This document shows, piece by piece, positions 33,564 through 41,968 of a DNA stretch of 64,000 nt. The notes under the pieces were generated by a model. It had not been told where the DNA came from. It made no database searches and saw only the letters and a list, made by a program, of their open reading frames with translations. Position numbers and translations under genes: made by a program. Each line of letters begins with the position of its first letter. Position 1 is the first letter of the stretch. The DNA lies in the IMG/VR virus record IMGVR_UViG_3300036770_004723, positions 124,001-188,000 of that record; one strand, written 5' to 3'. The stretch comes from a virus.

Positions 33564-34083
33564 AGAGCGCGTACAGCGACTCATAAAAAAGAATGAAAAA
33601 TTATTACGCTTTAAAAAAGCTTTCTCTACTTTACCTCAATATAGAATTGATTTTGAAGATCTTCATAGTGAAATGAAAAATCTTCATAGAATGAGAAAAC
33701 TTCAACTGTTGAGATCTGACGATCCAAACTTTATTAAAAATCTTTCTGGTGCTGCTATTCACGATCATAGTTTTCGATCTAGACTTACAGAAATCTTGGT
33801 TATAGGTTATGAAGCAAGCGCCAATCTAAACAAAACACTTAATAGCTTAACCGATTATTTACTTTCGGAGTACGCAAACGATTTATCTAAGTTAAGAACT
33901 AAAGAAGAACGTAAACAGTTCATTGGAAGTATATTAGATAATTTTTATGATTATCTGCGTGATGCCGAGTTACTTATTACGATAGCAAAAGCCTATATTG
34001 ATAACATTGATAAAGGCGGCTACACTATAAAAGAACTTGTGCAGGCACACCAAGTTATTAGAAAATTTGAAGGTATGACATGA
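33556..34083 (+). CDS. unknown helical protein (175 aa)
   Basis: Starts are possible at ATG 33556 or GTG 33547 in the same frame; both lie inside the previous gene. The protein is almost entirely helical and charged, with a basic N-terminus (KKNEKLLRFKKAF). It ends in ATGA with the helicase. It could be a helicase or primase accessory by context only. Confidence 0.65.
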   Translation: MTKERVQRLIKKNEKLLRFKKAFSTLPQYRIDFEDLHSEMKNLHRMRKLQLLRSDDPNFIKNLSGAAIHDHSFRSRLTEILVIGYEASANLNKTLNSLTDYLLSEYANDLSKLRTKEERKQFIGSILDNFYDYLRDAELLITIAKAYIDNIDKGGYTIKELVQAHQVIRKFEGMT

Positions 34084-35720
34084 ACAAAATAGTTTTACGT
34101 GATAGCATCTATATACCAATAAAAGATGTAAGTGATGAAGATGTAGCGAAACATTACGTGAAACATTTTTATGATGAACGTGTTTGTCGTGCGTGTCCTG
34201 AAAAAAAGAATCGTTTCAGTGACGCTTGCGCTAATTGTGAGTTAGGCGGTCATTTAGGTACGGCCAATCTTGTTAAAAAGAAAACTATTAATGGCGTACA
34301 TTGTTATGGCATACCTATAGGTGATCGCTTAAATGTTGAGCGTAAGTTAGGTATTGACTTTGATGATTATAAGATTGTCGATAAAAGAACAAGATGTCCA
34401 ATTGATAAAAGAATTAAATTCTTAGCGCCTTTACGTGACTATCAGATAAAAATCCAAAAAGATTGGTTGACTGCAAAACATGGTATTATTAAGGCACCTC
34501 CTCGTTCAGGTAAAACCATAACCTCGTTGTCTTTATGTATTGCCCTGGGCCAACGCTTTGCGATCATTGCAGATCAAAAAGATTTCTTAGATAACTTCAA
34601 AGAAGAACTTGAACAGCATTCAAATATTTTAAGTGTTCAAGCAAAATCAGGAAAACCTATTTACGGGTTTCTTAAAACAAAAGAAGATTTCTATAACTAC
34701 CAAATTGGTTTTGTCACTTATCAGTCTTTCATCAGTGACAAAAACGGTAAAAAGAAACTTAAGTGGTTAAATGAGAACTTCGGAACCATTTGGACCGACG
34801 AAATACATCGTGGGAACGCAGATGCTTATGCAAAGTTCATTAGTAACGTAGCTTCACGTTATAAAGGCGGTTGTACTGCCACTCCAGAACGTAAAGATAA
34901 AAAACATGTGATTCTGGAAGATTTAGTTGGTCCTGTTGTTGCAGAAGCAACTGTCGAAGCAATGAACCCTTTGATTTCTCTGCATTTAACCGGTGTACAC
35001 CCAAAAAACAAAAGTACTTATACTCGGGGTCCTGCTGCATGGACAAACGCTAACAAATTTCTGGCAGTTCATCCAGAACGAAACAAATATATATTACGTG
35101 GTATACTTAACGATCTAGAAAAAGGCCGATCTATTGTAATGGCCGTTATGTTTACAGATCAGGTTAAAAACATGGTCAACATGATAAACAGCGCTGTAGG
35201 TAAAAATATTGCTGTAGGTTTCGTTGGTGGTGGAGGCGAAAAGAATAAAAAAGCCCGTAAACAGATAATTGATGACGCTCGTGTAGGCAAGATTCGAGTT
35301 GTAGTCGGTATTCGCAAGTTAATGCAGTTAGGTCTTAACGTTCCACGTTGGGACACTCTGTATTTGATTTCACCTATTAGTAATGAACCTAACTGGCAGC
35401 AAGAAAGCCGACGTATATGTACTCCGATGGAAGGTAAAAAGCGTCCTGTGATCAGAATATTTGTTGAAACAGAAATGCCTATACCTTTTGGTTGCTTTAA
35501 GAATACTCTAAAGCACAGTAAAGGTTTTGGTTATCAACTATCTAAACGTGCCAAAAAGATCTTAAGTGAGTTGAATTTAAACAATGCACGAAAAGATCGT
35601 GATCATAACGATGAAGGATTATACGATAGTGAACGTTATGAACAACAAGACAACAAAAAACAAAAACAAAAACAAAATATGGTAGGTGGCTTTATTTCTC
35701 GATTTGGAAGCCTTAAATGA
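34080..35720 (+). CDS. SF2 DNA/RNA helicase, UvsW-like (546 aa)
   Basis: The ATPase motifs are complete: Q-like LRDYQ, Walker A PPRSGKT near 142-148, TDEIH, TATP, and motif VI QQESRR. The N-terminal 100 residues hold a CRAC...CANC pair that could bind zinc. Size and layout fit phage UvsW-type helicases, which unwind branched recombination and origin intermediates. It lies in the polymerase/clamp operon with ATGA overlaps on both sides. The C-terminal 60 residues are charged and probably disordered. Confidence 0.88.
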   Translation: MNKIVLRDSIYIPIKDVSDEDVAKHYVKHFYDERVCRACPEKKNRFSDACANCELGGHLGTANLVKKKTINGVHCYGIPIGDRLNVERKLGIDFDDYKIVDKRTRCPIDKRIKFLAPLRDYQIKIQKDWLTAKHGIIKAPPRSGKTITSLSLCIALGQRFAIIADQKDFLDNFKEELEQHSNILSVQAKSGKPIYGFLKTKEDFYNYQIGFVTYQSFISDKNGKKKLKWLNENFGTIWTDEIHRGNADAYAKFISNVASRYKGGCTATPERKDKKHVILEDLVGPVVAEATVEAMNPLISLHLTGVHPKNKSTYTRGPAAWTNANKFLAVHPERNKYILRGILNDLEKGRSIVMAVMFTDQVKNMVNMINSAVGKNIAVGFVGGGGEKNKKARKQIIDDARVGKIRVVVGIRKLMQLGLNVPRWDTLYLISPISNEPNWQQESRRICTPMEGKKRPVIRIFVETEMPIPFGCFKNTLKHSKGFGYQLSKRAKKILSELNLNNARKDRDHNDEGLYDSERYEQQDNKKQKQKQNMVGGFISRFGSLK

Positions 35721-36370
35721 AAAACAAAATTCTAAGCACAAACATATCGTGTATATTTGATAAAGAACGTGAAAATCTTTTACTTGCTTGCGGTCTAGAC
35801 CGTTTAGTATTAGCAAATAAAAGACATAACTACAATCTTGAAGAAAACGTAGCTAGTTTTAAACCTTCTGTTTCTGGCGTTAAAACAAGGAACATAGGTG
35901 AACCTAAACAATTAGATTACTATAATCGCATAATGTTAAACCCTTTAAAAGGAAACGGCACTTATGTACTTAATAGTTTTCCAACGGATTTAAGAGCTAA
36001 ACAATTAGCTGCTGTTATAATGAATAAATCCATAACCGACCATAATGATATAAGTAATAAATTCCGTAAAGGAAGAAATTTACCTATGTGGATAAAGCTA
36101 GTAGGTTACGGTGGGCCTGATCTTATAAAGCAAATTCGTGAGGTTAATCCTTGCGCTTTATTCATAAGCAATATTAACGATGAAAGCACACCACATAAAA
36201 TTGAAAAACTTAGAGATATTCTTGAGGTATTTGATAACATACCAAAATACATTATTACTGCCGGACAAGATCCTTTAACGTTTTTTGCTCGTAAATTATT
36301 CTATCCTGTTAGTGGCGCTATTAGAGTAGGATCCGCTAACAAGGTATCAAACATTTTGGAGATGATGTAA
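35717..36370 (+). CDS. unknown protein (217 aa), possibly a degenerate AAA+ helper
   Basis: The C-terminal half has a Walker-B-like hydrophobic strand (CALFISNIND) followed by a second strand (KYIITAGQDP), the order seen in AAA+ helicase loaders, but no P-loop lysine motif is present. A helicase-loader or clamp-loader-accessory role is a guess supported only by this layout and its position behind the helicase. Confidence 0.6.
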   Translation: MKNKILSTNISCIFDKERENLLLACGLDRLVLANKRHNYNLEENVASFKPSVSGVKTRNIGEPKQLDYYNRIMLNPLKGNGTYVLNSFPTDLRAKQLAAVIMNKSITDHNDISNKFRKGRNLPMWIKLVGYGGPDLIKQIREVNPCALFISNINDESTPHKIEKLRDILEVFDNIPKYIITAGQDPLTFFARKLFYPVSGAIRVGSANKVSNILEMM

Positions 36371-36838
36371 TTGGATTCTTTTATTTATTGGTTACTTTTC
36401 AATAAGCCTAAATTAAAAATGGTGTGGGTTTTTCATAAACCTGTATACAGTATCGTATACAGGAAAGAATTAGTTGTGCCATTACTTGAAAAATATAATA
36501 AAGGTGAAGGCAAATTTAACACTTTGCCTTTTTTAAAACTTGATATAGATAAACGTACTGGCTTCTTTTATAAGATCGAAGATCAATTGTTTTGTCCTAA
36601 ACAACTAGGTGATTGTTTAGTTCAATGTCTTAAAGATCTTTTCGTCTTTTATACAAAAAGATTTGTAAGTATTGAAGATAGATCTGATATGTTAGCGGAC
36701 TGTGATTCTTTATGCAGTAATCTAGTACCTACTTATCTATTAGAGGGTATGTACCACCCATTTGATATGTATTTTAAATTTTTCGCTACTTCCGAAGAAA
36801 ATAAACAGTACCCAAGGAATAACAATGATCTCAATTAA
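36371..36838 (+). CDS. unknown protein (155 aa), TTG start
   Basis: No ATG fits the start. TTG 36371 directly follows the previous stop and has GGAG (36358-36361) nine bases upstream. The N-terminus is aromatic (FIYWLLF), possibly a short membrane-associating segment. Four Cys lie between residues 77 and 117. No family is apparent. Confidence 0.55.
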   Translation: MDSFIYWLLFNKPKLKMVWVFHKPVYSIVYRKELVVPLLEKYNKGEGKFNTLPFLKLDIDKRTGFFYKIEDQLFCPKQLGDCLVQCLKDLFVFYTKRFVSIEDRSDMLADCDSLCSNLVPTYLLEGMYHPFDMYFKFFATSEENKQYPRNNNDLN

Positions 36839-37538
36839 AAATCTCACTATTAATAGTTGGACAAAACAATTTGCATTTACTCCAGTAAACTATGTAGAAC
36901 AAATTGACCAAAGTACTGTTAAGCAGACTCGCATTTGGTTAGAAAATTACTGGCAGCGTATTTCGATTAATAGATCAGATAGATCATTAAAGACTAATGT
37001 TTTAACTTGCGATCAATATAAACATTTATGGTTAATGGAAACATTACCTCATATAATTATGCGATCTTACTTAGTTAATGATTTTGATCGTGATCTTACA
37101 ACATTTAGCTGTGACATAAAAAATTATATTGAAGGGAAAACTGATGGTCGTGAAGAATTTTCAGGCGTTTTTCCTATAGTAGAACATGCTAAAACTCTTT
37201 ATCTTAAGTACCATGATACAGGATTAATAGGGCAAGAGGTACTGGTAAAGGAATCAGGTCTTACTTATGTAGATTTTGAATTTACGTATTTACTTCGTAT
37301 TTTAGAATCTATGGAACTTAAAGAAGGCTTTGGTTATACTGAAGTATTGCAAGCTCTTTTAGATAGCTCTCACTTTAAAGATGGTACATTTGTTACCAAA
37401 GCTAATTATTTGAAATCTTTAATTGCTGAAGATCGCTTAAACATTTCGCAAGTACGATCTAAAAACAAAAGATATATTGAAATTCTGCATAAAAACAAAA
37501 CAGTTGACACTATAATTGATTTAGAGGATAGTAAATGA
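36825..37538 (+). CDS. unknown protein (237 aa)
   Basis: The ATG at 36825 has CAAGGAA upstream and overlaps the previous gene by 14 bases. The protein is predicted alpha-helical with Trp/Tyr-rich patches (IWLENYWQR). It ends in ATGA with the next small gene. The function is not recognised. Confidence 0.65.
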   Translation: MISIKNLTINSWTKQFAFTPVNYVEQIDQSTVKQTRIWLENYWQRISINRSDRSLKTNVLTCDQYKHLWLMETLPHIIMRSYLVNDFDRDLTTFSCDIKNYIEGKTDGREEFSGVFPIVEHAKTLYLKYHDTGLIGQEVLVKESGLTYVDFEFTYLLRILESMELKEGFGYTEVLQALLDSSHFKDGTFVTKANYLKSLIAEDRLNISQVRSKNKRYIEILHKNKTVDTIIDLEDSK

Positions 37539-37720
37539 ATTTAAATCGTTTAAATGAATTGCTTATGGATCCAAATTTAGATCTACCTTACCATAGAAGG
37601 AGAGTAGACAAAAGTGGACAAAATTTAGTATGGTTGAATAAACATATTCAACAAAGAAATGCAATAAGTCAAGAACTAAAGACCTTACTATCTAAAAGTA
37701 TTTTTGAACTAACCCGTTAA
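37535..37720 (+). CDS. small unknown protein (61 aa)
   Basis: It starts in the ATGA overlap and encodes a polar helical peptide with no membrane segment. Tight coupling supports it being real. After its stop, AAAGGCA/TGCCTTT (37728-37734/37741-37747) forms a hairpin whose loop is AAGGAA; it lacks a T-run and may be regulatory rather than a terminator. Confidence 0.55.
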   Translation: MNLNRLNELLMDPNLDLPYHRRRVDKSGQNLVWLNKHIQQRNAISQELKTLLSKSIFELTR

Positions 37721-37762
37721 AAATGTAAAAGGCAAAGGAATGCCTTTAACTTGGAATATATT

Positions 37763-38545
37763 ATGAACAATTTACCTGTATTGTTTAACTGGGATAACAT
37801 TGATAATTGCGACTTAGAGACTCAAATGCACCATTATCAACACCAGATAGAAAAATGTGGAATATTTTTGAAAGGGTTTGATTCAACTATAGAAGAAATA
37901 AAAAATTTTGCTTCAAAAGATTATGAAGTTCAAGATTTAAGTATGGAATTGACCAAAATACAAATACAAATAGATTTAGCTAGAGAGCAACTTAGCTTAC
38001 AAGCTAACTCAAGTGAATCAGATGAAAATGGGTCAGATGAAGATAAATTTAATGATGAAGATAAAGTTACTCTAGCATGTGAGAAAAAACGAAGATCTAG
38101 ATTAAAGAAACGTATCGCCAAATTGCTACATCCAGATAAAACAGGCAGTAATTTTAATAGTGCTATGTACGACCATGCTATGCAATTACTGGATACTTTT
38201 CAGTATACAGAACTTGAAGCATTACTTGATGATCTAGAAAAATCAAAAAGTAATACAGCAAGTAAGTTTAGCAAAAAGCAGGCAAGAGAACGTCTTGAAC
38301 ACGTTGTTAATAATCTTAAGCTTAGATTCAGTTATTTAATGTCTGAAATAGAAGATAAAATTAGATCTTCTGATGGAACCTTATTTGATATTTATCAAAA
38401 ACAGGGTAGGCTTTGTTATCAACATATTGTCATCATACGTAATATTCAATACCAAAATATTAGTGAAGCAAAAACCGAATTAATGATTCTTAGACAAAGA
38501 TTAAAAAACTTGAAAAATGATGCAGATGAATTTACTGTAATCTAG
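37763..38545 (+). CDS. J-domain (DnaJ-like) protein (260 aa)
   Basis: Residues 105-155 resemble the core of a J-domain: a basic helix (RLKKRIAKLLHPDK) with the invariant HPD at 123-125, then a helix with a QLLDTF stretch. J-domains stimulate Hsp70 (DnaK) ATPase, so the protein may recruit the host chaperone for virion assembly or replication. The N-terminus carries an acidic Ser/Asp/Glu stretch (about 85-100) and the C-terminus is helical. An in-frame TTG at 37751 is the alternative start. It lies directly upstream of the tail sheath gene. Confidence 0.7.
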   Translation: MNNLPVLFNWDNIDNCDLETQMHHYQHQIEKCGIFLKGFDSTIEEIKNFASKDYEVQDLSMELTKIQIQIDLAREQLSLQANSSESDENGSDEDKFNDEDKVTLACEKKRRSRLKKRIAKLLHPDKTGSNFNSAMYDHAMQLLDTFQYTELEALLDDLEKSKSNTASKFSKKQARERLEHVVNNLKLRFSYLMSEIEDKIRSSDGTLFDIYQKQGRLCYQHIVIIRNIQYQNISEAKTELMILRQRLKNLKNDADEFTVI

Positions 38546-38562
38546 GTCTTCCTGCCAAATAA

Positions 38563-38627
38563 ATCGCATATTCTCCATAATTTATTATCATACTTAAAAG
38601 TATTTTAAAACGGAGCAATTTGCGATG
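38563..38627 (+). promoter_or_regulatory. leader structure that can occlude the tail-sheath start
   Basis: ATCGCA (38563-38568) can pair with TGCGAT (38621-38626) over the start codon, and CTCC (38573-38576) with GGAG (38612-38615), the Shine-Dalgarno. An internal ATACTT/AAGTAT hairpin (38590-38603) closes the gap. This points to translational control of a very abundant protein. Confidence 0.45.
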
Positions 38628-40283
38628 TCTATGATTAATCCTTCCAATCCGGCTCCTGGCGTCTATGGTTACTTAAAAGATGCTAGTGAGCGTTTTCCAG
38701 CAGTTAGTTCAAGCATACCGGCTTTTGTAGGTGAAGCAGAGCGTGGCGACGTAGGTGTTGCCACTCTTTGTTTTGATCGTGAAGATCGTCGATCAAAATT
38801 TGGAACCCTAGACCCACAGAAATATGGATTTAGTGGTTACTGTCTTGATCGTACTTTACGAAATACAAATCGCGCATACTTTGTTCGTGTAGTTAACCAA
38901 GCACTTACGGCATTTGCTTGGTTAACTGTTGACGATCCTAACGCTACCAATCCAATAATTCGCTTAACAAATAATAGTGAAGCCGGATCTAGTATCCCTT
39001 CAGGTAACGAAGATCCATTTAAAAATATTGGATTTGTTGCTACTAATGCAGGTATTAGAAATGTCACCGGTTTTTTCTGCGCTAGAAATCCAGGCGACTG
39101 GAATAATAAGATTACAGTTGCTGTAGGGCCAAGTAATCCCGCAGGTGTACCTATCAGAACAAATGGTCACAATCCAAAACATTTCAACGTGTATGTTTAT
39201 TATGGTACTTTTGTTGCTGGTGTCATGCCAGTTGAAAAATTTACTGTAAGTCTGGATTATGAAGTTAATGCTGATGGTCAGCAAATGTACATCGAAGAAG
39301 TAATCAACAACAAGAGTCAATTCATTAAGTTTAAACATAATGAAATTCACGGAGCTAGATACGAATTCGTTACTTCTGCACATGAAACACTTGATGGCGG
39401 CACTAATGGACAACGTGCAACCGTAAATCAAATTCGTGAAGCATGGGAACTTTACGCAGATCCTGAAAGAATCGAAGTTAGCCTGTTAGTAAATAGTGGT
39501 TATACTCACCATCTTATTCAACATAAGATGTTAGAAATTGCTGAGCGTCGTGGAGATGCTTACGCTATTCTAGATGTTCCTAGTAATATGCAAGAAGTTT
39601 CCGATGCTGTTTCATACCGCAAACAAACGTTAAATGCCAATACTTACTTTGGCGGCATTTACGGACCTGATGTTTTAATCTATGATGAATTCACTGATAG
39701 AAGATTTTATATTCCGATCAGTGGTGATGTTGCCCAACGTTGGGCATATACTGCATCAAATAGATTTCTTTGGTTTGCTGCTGCTGGTATGGAAAACGGC
39801 ATTTTGCAGAACGTATCGGGTGTACGTGTTGAGTACGATCAAGGTGGAAGGGATGCTCTTGAATCTGCTCAAGTAAACTACGTGCGTAAACTTCCTGATG
39901 GTCAAGGTTTTGCGCTTTGGTCTCAAAATACTCTATATGCTAGAGCCAGCGCTTTACGTGATGCAAACGTTGTTGCTTTAAGTCTTTATATTCTTAAAGC
40001 AAGTAAAATTTATACTGAGAATCGTTTATTTGACCCTAATGATTCTTTCTTACGTGCTATGGTGAAACAAAGCGCGGATGATTTTATGCGACCTATTCTA
40101 CAAGGCCGTGGTGTGGAGTGGTTTGAAAACCGCTGCGATGAAAAAAATAATCCTGTGGATGTTGTAGCTAATGGCGATCTTATTTTGGATATGATTTATG
40201 ATCCAACAATTGCCACTAAACGGGTTCACGTTCGTTTTAATATCAATCCTAAAGGCAGTCGCTTTACAGGTGTAGATTCTTAA
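38625..40283 (+). CDS. contractile tail sheath protein (552 aa)
   Basis: The protein polymerises around the tail tube and drives genome ejection. The N-terminal PGVYGYLKD followed by PAFVGEAERG is typical of the sheath family. The C-terminal domain contains the conserved run RFLWFAAAGMENG, the LRDANVV helix, and a last strand VHVRFNINPKG that inserts into neighbours. The length is close to other myovirus sheaths (500-700). It has a strong SD (CGGAG) in a structured leader. Three related virion proteins follow directly; a tail tube gene was not recognised beside it, although it is usually adjacent. Confidence 0.92.
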   Translation: MSMINPSNPAPGVYGYLKDASERFPAVSSSIPAFVGEAERGDVGVATLCFDREDRRSKFGTLDPQKYGFSGYCLDRTLRNTNRAYFVRVVNQALTAFAWLTVDDPNATNPIIRLTNNSEAGSSIPSGNEDPFKNIGFVATNAGIRNVTGFFCARNPGDWNNKITVAVGPSNPAGVPIRTNGHNPKHFNVYVYYGTFVAGVMPVEKFTVSLDYEVNADGQQMYIEEVINNKSQFIKFKHNEIHGARYEFVTSAHETLDGGTNGQRATVNQIREAWELYADPERIEVSLLVNSGYTHHLIQHKMLEIAERRGDAYAILDVPSNMQEVSDAVSYRKQTLNANTYFGGIYGPDVLIYDEFTDRRFYIPISGDVAQRWAYTASNRFLWFAAAGMENGILQNVSGVRVEYDQGGRDALESAQVNYVRKLPDGQGFALWSQNTLYARASALRDANVVALSLYILKASKIYTENRLFDPNDSFLRAMVKQSADDFMRPILQGRGVEWFENRCDEKNNPVDVVANGDLILDMIYDPTIATKRVHVRFNINPKGSRFTGVDS

Positions 40284-40296
40284 CGGAGATAAAATA

Positions 40297-40956
40297 ATGG
40301 CAAATCCCGCAATGGAGTTACGTTTAGAGAAGTTTATTTCTAGTGCTGAGGTAATCAGCAATATGAGTGACTTAAATAATGAAACTCCTGTGGCATTGCG
40401 TTATCAAGATCCACAAACACTACAGACAATTACATTCGTATGTAGTCAGGTAGAACCCACTAAAATGGTTTTACCTGCCAATGTTGTGTGGATTAATTTT
40501 GATCGCAATAGTCCTTACTACAAACAAGCTTTAAAGCGTACTTCTAAAAATAAAGGTTCTCACCTACAGTACGAACATAGTTGGGAAGTACTGTATTTTT
40601 ATACAAACGTATTTGATAATCAGTTCTATTATCCAGAAGATCTTGCAGACTTAGATGATGAACGTGTTGGACCTGCTTCAGTAGATAAAGCAGGTATCGC
40701 AAAACTCAATGAAGCACCTTTAGAATCTAATTCCCCTCGCTTAATCAGCGAAGGACATTACACTCTTGAGAATAATCGTGATCCTAAAGAACACGAACAC
40801 GCTGAAAAGCCTGCAACAAAATTAAAAACAATCAGTTCTTTTGTGAACATAGTCAACCAACCTAATCCATTAATAGGTATGGCATTAGTGTGCGATAGTC
40901 ATTTAACTGCTAGTTGGCGCAAGCTTACTGAAGCAGACATAAACATGGGAGTTTGA
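40297..40956 (+). CDS. virion protein, single-domain member of a tandem three-gene family (219 aa)
   Basis: The first of three neighbouring paralogues (40297, 40958, 41965). All share an N-terminal module with a VCS..EP strand, an xNVxW(I/V)xF/Y strand, a (Y)KxxLKR helix and, further on, GIA(K)L and a strand ending in W(R)KL. This copy has only that module. Location after the tail sheath and small size suggest a tail or baseplate component. SD is GGAGAT. Confidence 0.7.
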   Translation: MANPAMELRLEKFISSAEVISNMSDLNNETPVALRYQDPQTLQTITFVCSQVEPTKMVLPANVVWINFDRNSPYYKQALKRTSKNKGSHLQYEHSWEVLYFYTNVFDNQFYYPEDLADLDDERVGPASVDKAGIAKLNEAPLESNSPRLISEGHYTLENNRDPKEHEHAEKPATKLKTISSFVNIVNQPNPLIGMALVCDSHLTASWRKLTEADINMGV

Positions 40957-40957
40957 T

Positions 40958-41968
40958 ATGGATGCAAGACAAACTCAATTCGTTCAAGCTCTAACAGAAT
41001 TCAGTCAGGTAGAAAATTTAAATCCGGCAAAACCTGTTATTGTAAAAAGAACGAATAGTGTTTTAGGTAAGACAAATTTCTTTGTTTGCTCTAAAACAGA
41101 ACCTAAAGATCTTAAGCTACCTATGAACGTTATGTGGGTTGATTATAATCGTTTAAGTTTGCGTTATAAACAAATACTTAAACGTGTTAATAAAAATCCA
41201 GATCTTCTTTATGGTACTGATCATACTTATGTAGCCGTGACCTCATTCAATGACATGTGGTTTGATCACTTTTATGATCAAGATGATGAACCTTCTGGAT
41301 TTTATGATTTAGCTAGTGAAGAACGTATCGGTATTTTTACATTGTCACGTACACCTAATCTCGATGCGCAAAATCCTGTTGTAGTTACTTCTACTGATCT
41401 TCGTAATACTGATCGCCGCGTTCCATTGCCTCATGAAGGTATGCACGAAGAAATTCCAGCATCAATGTTAAAAACAGCAACAACTTCAAAAATAGTAAAC
41501 ATTGCTAACGGTGATGCTGAAGCACATTACGCACTTATTGCAAATGAATTAGGTAATAGTAATTACAGAAAATTACATATTTCTGAAGTGCATGAACCTT
41601 CACCTAACGAAACACCTAAATCAAGTTCATTGTTATTTGATCCTGTTTACACAGCAGAATTATTTATACCTGAGTTCACTTTAACCGATAGATCTTCAGG
41701 TGTGTCCTTTGTTGAAGCCCGTACTTTTACAGTTGCCTTAAAAGCATTTGGTTCAAGCAATGCGGACACAGAACATCGAAGATACTTAGGGACGTTTTTT
41801 CCAAATTCCATTACAGTAAGACACAACAACGTTATTCAAACCATTAGTAATAATCAATTCGTTGCCAATCAAATTGGCATTTATAGTATTCTTGCTGAAT
41901 TAGTTGACGTTAACGGAATTAGTAGCGTTCAAGTTGAAGGATCTATTACAGTTGTAGGGGCAATATGA
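40958..41968 (+). CDS. virion protein: family module plus one Ig-like domain (336 aa)
   Basis: Residues 1-215 match the neighbour at 40297 (VCSKTEP, NVMWVDY, YKQILKR, NYRKLHI). Residues 230-336 add a beta-sandwich resembling an Ig-like fold and ending IVGAI-like strands (GSITVVGAI). It starts one base after the previous stop. The architecture suggests a tail-surface protein with an added sugar- or cell-binding decoration. Confidence 0.7.
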   Translation: MDARQTQFVQALTEFSQVENLNPAKPVIVKRTNSVLGKTNFFVCSKTEPKDLKLPMNVMWVDYNRLSLRYKQILKRVNKNPDLLYGTDHTYVAVTSFNDMWFDHFYDQDDEPSGFYDLASEERIGIFTLSRTPNLDAQNPVVVTSTDLRNTDRRVPLPHEGMHEEIPASMLKTATTSKIVNIANGDAEAHYALIANELGNSNYRKLHISEVHEPSPNETPKSSSLLFDPVYTAELFIPEFTLTDRSSGVSFVEARTFTVALKAFGSSNADTEHRRYLGTFFPNSITVRHNNVIQTISNNQFVANQIGIYSILAELVDVNGISSVQVEGSITVVGAI

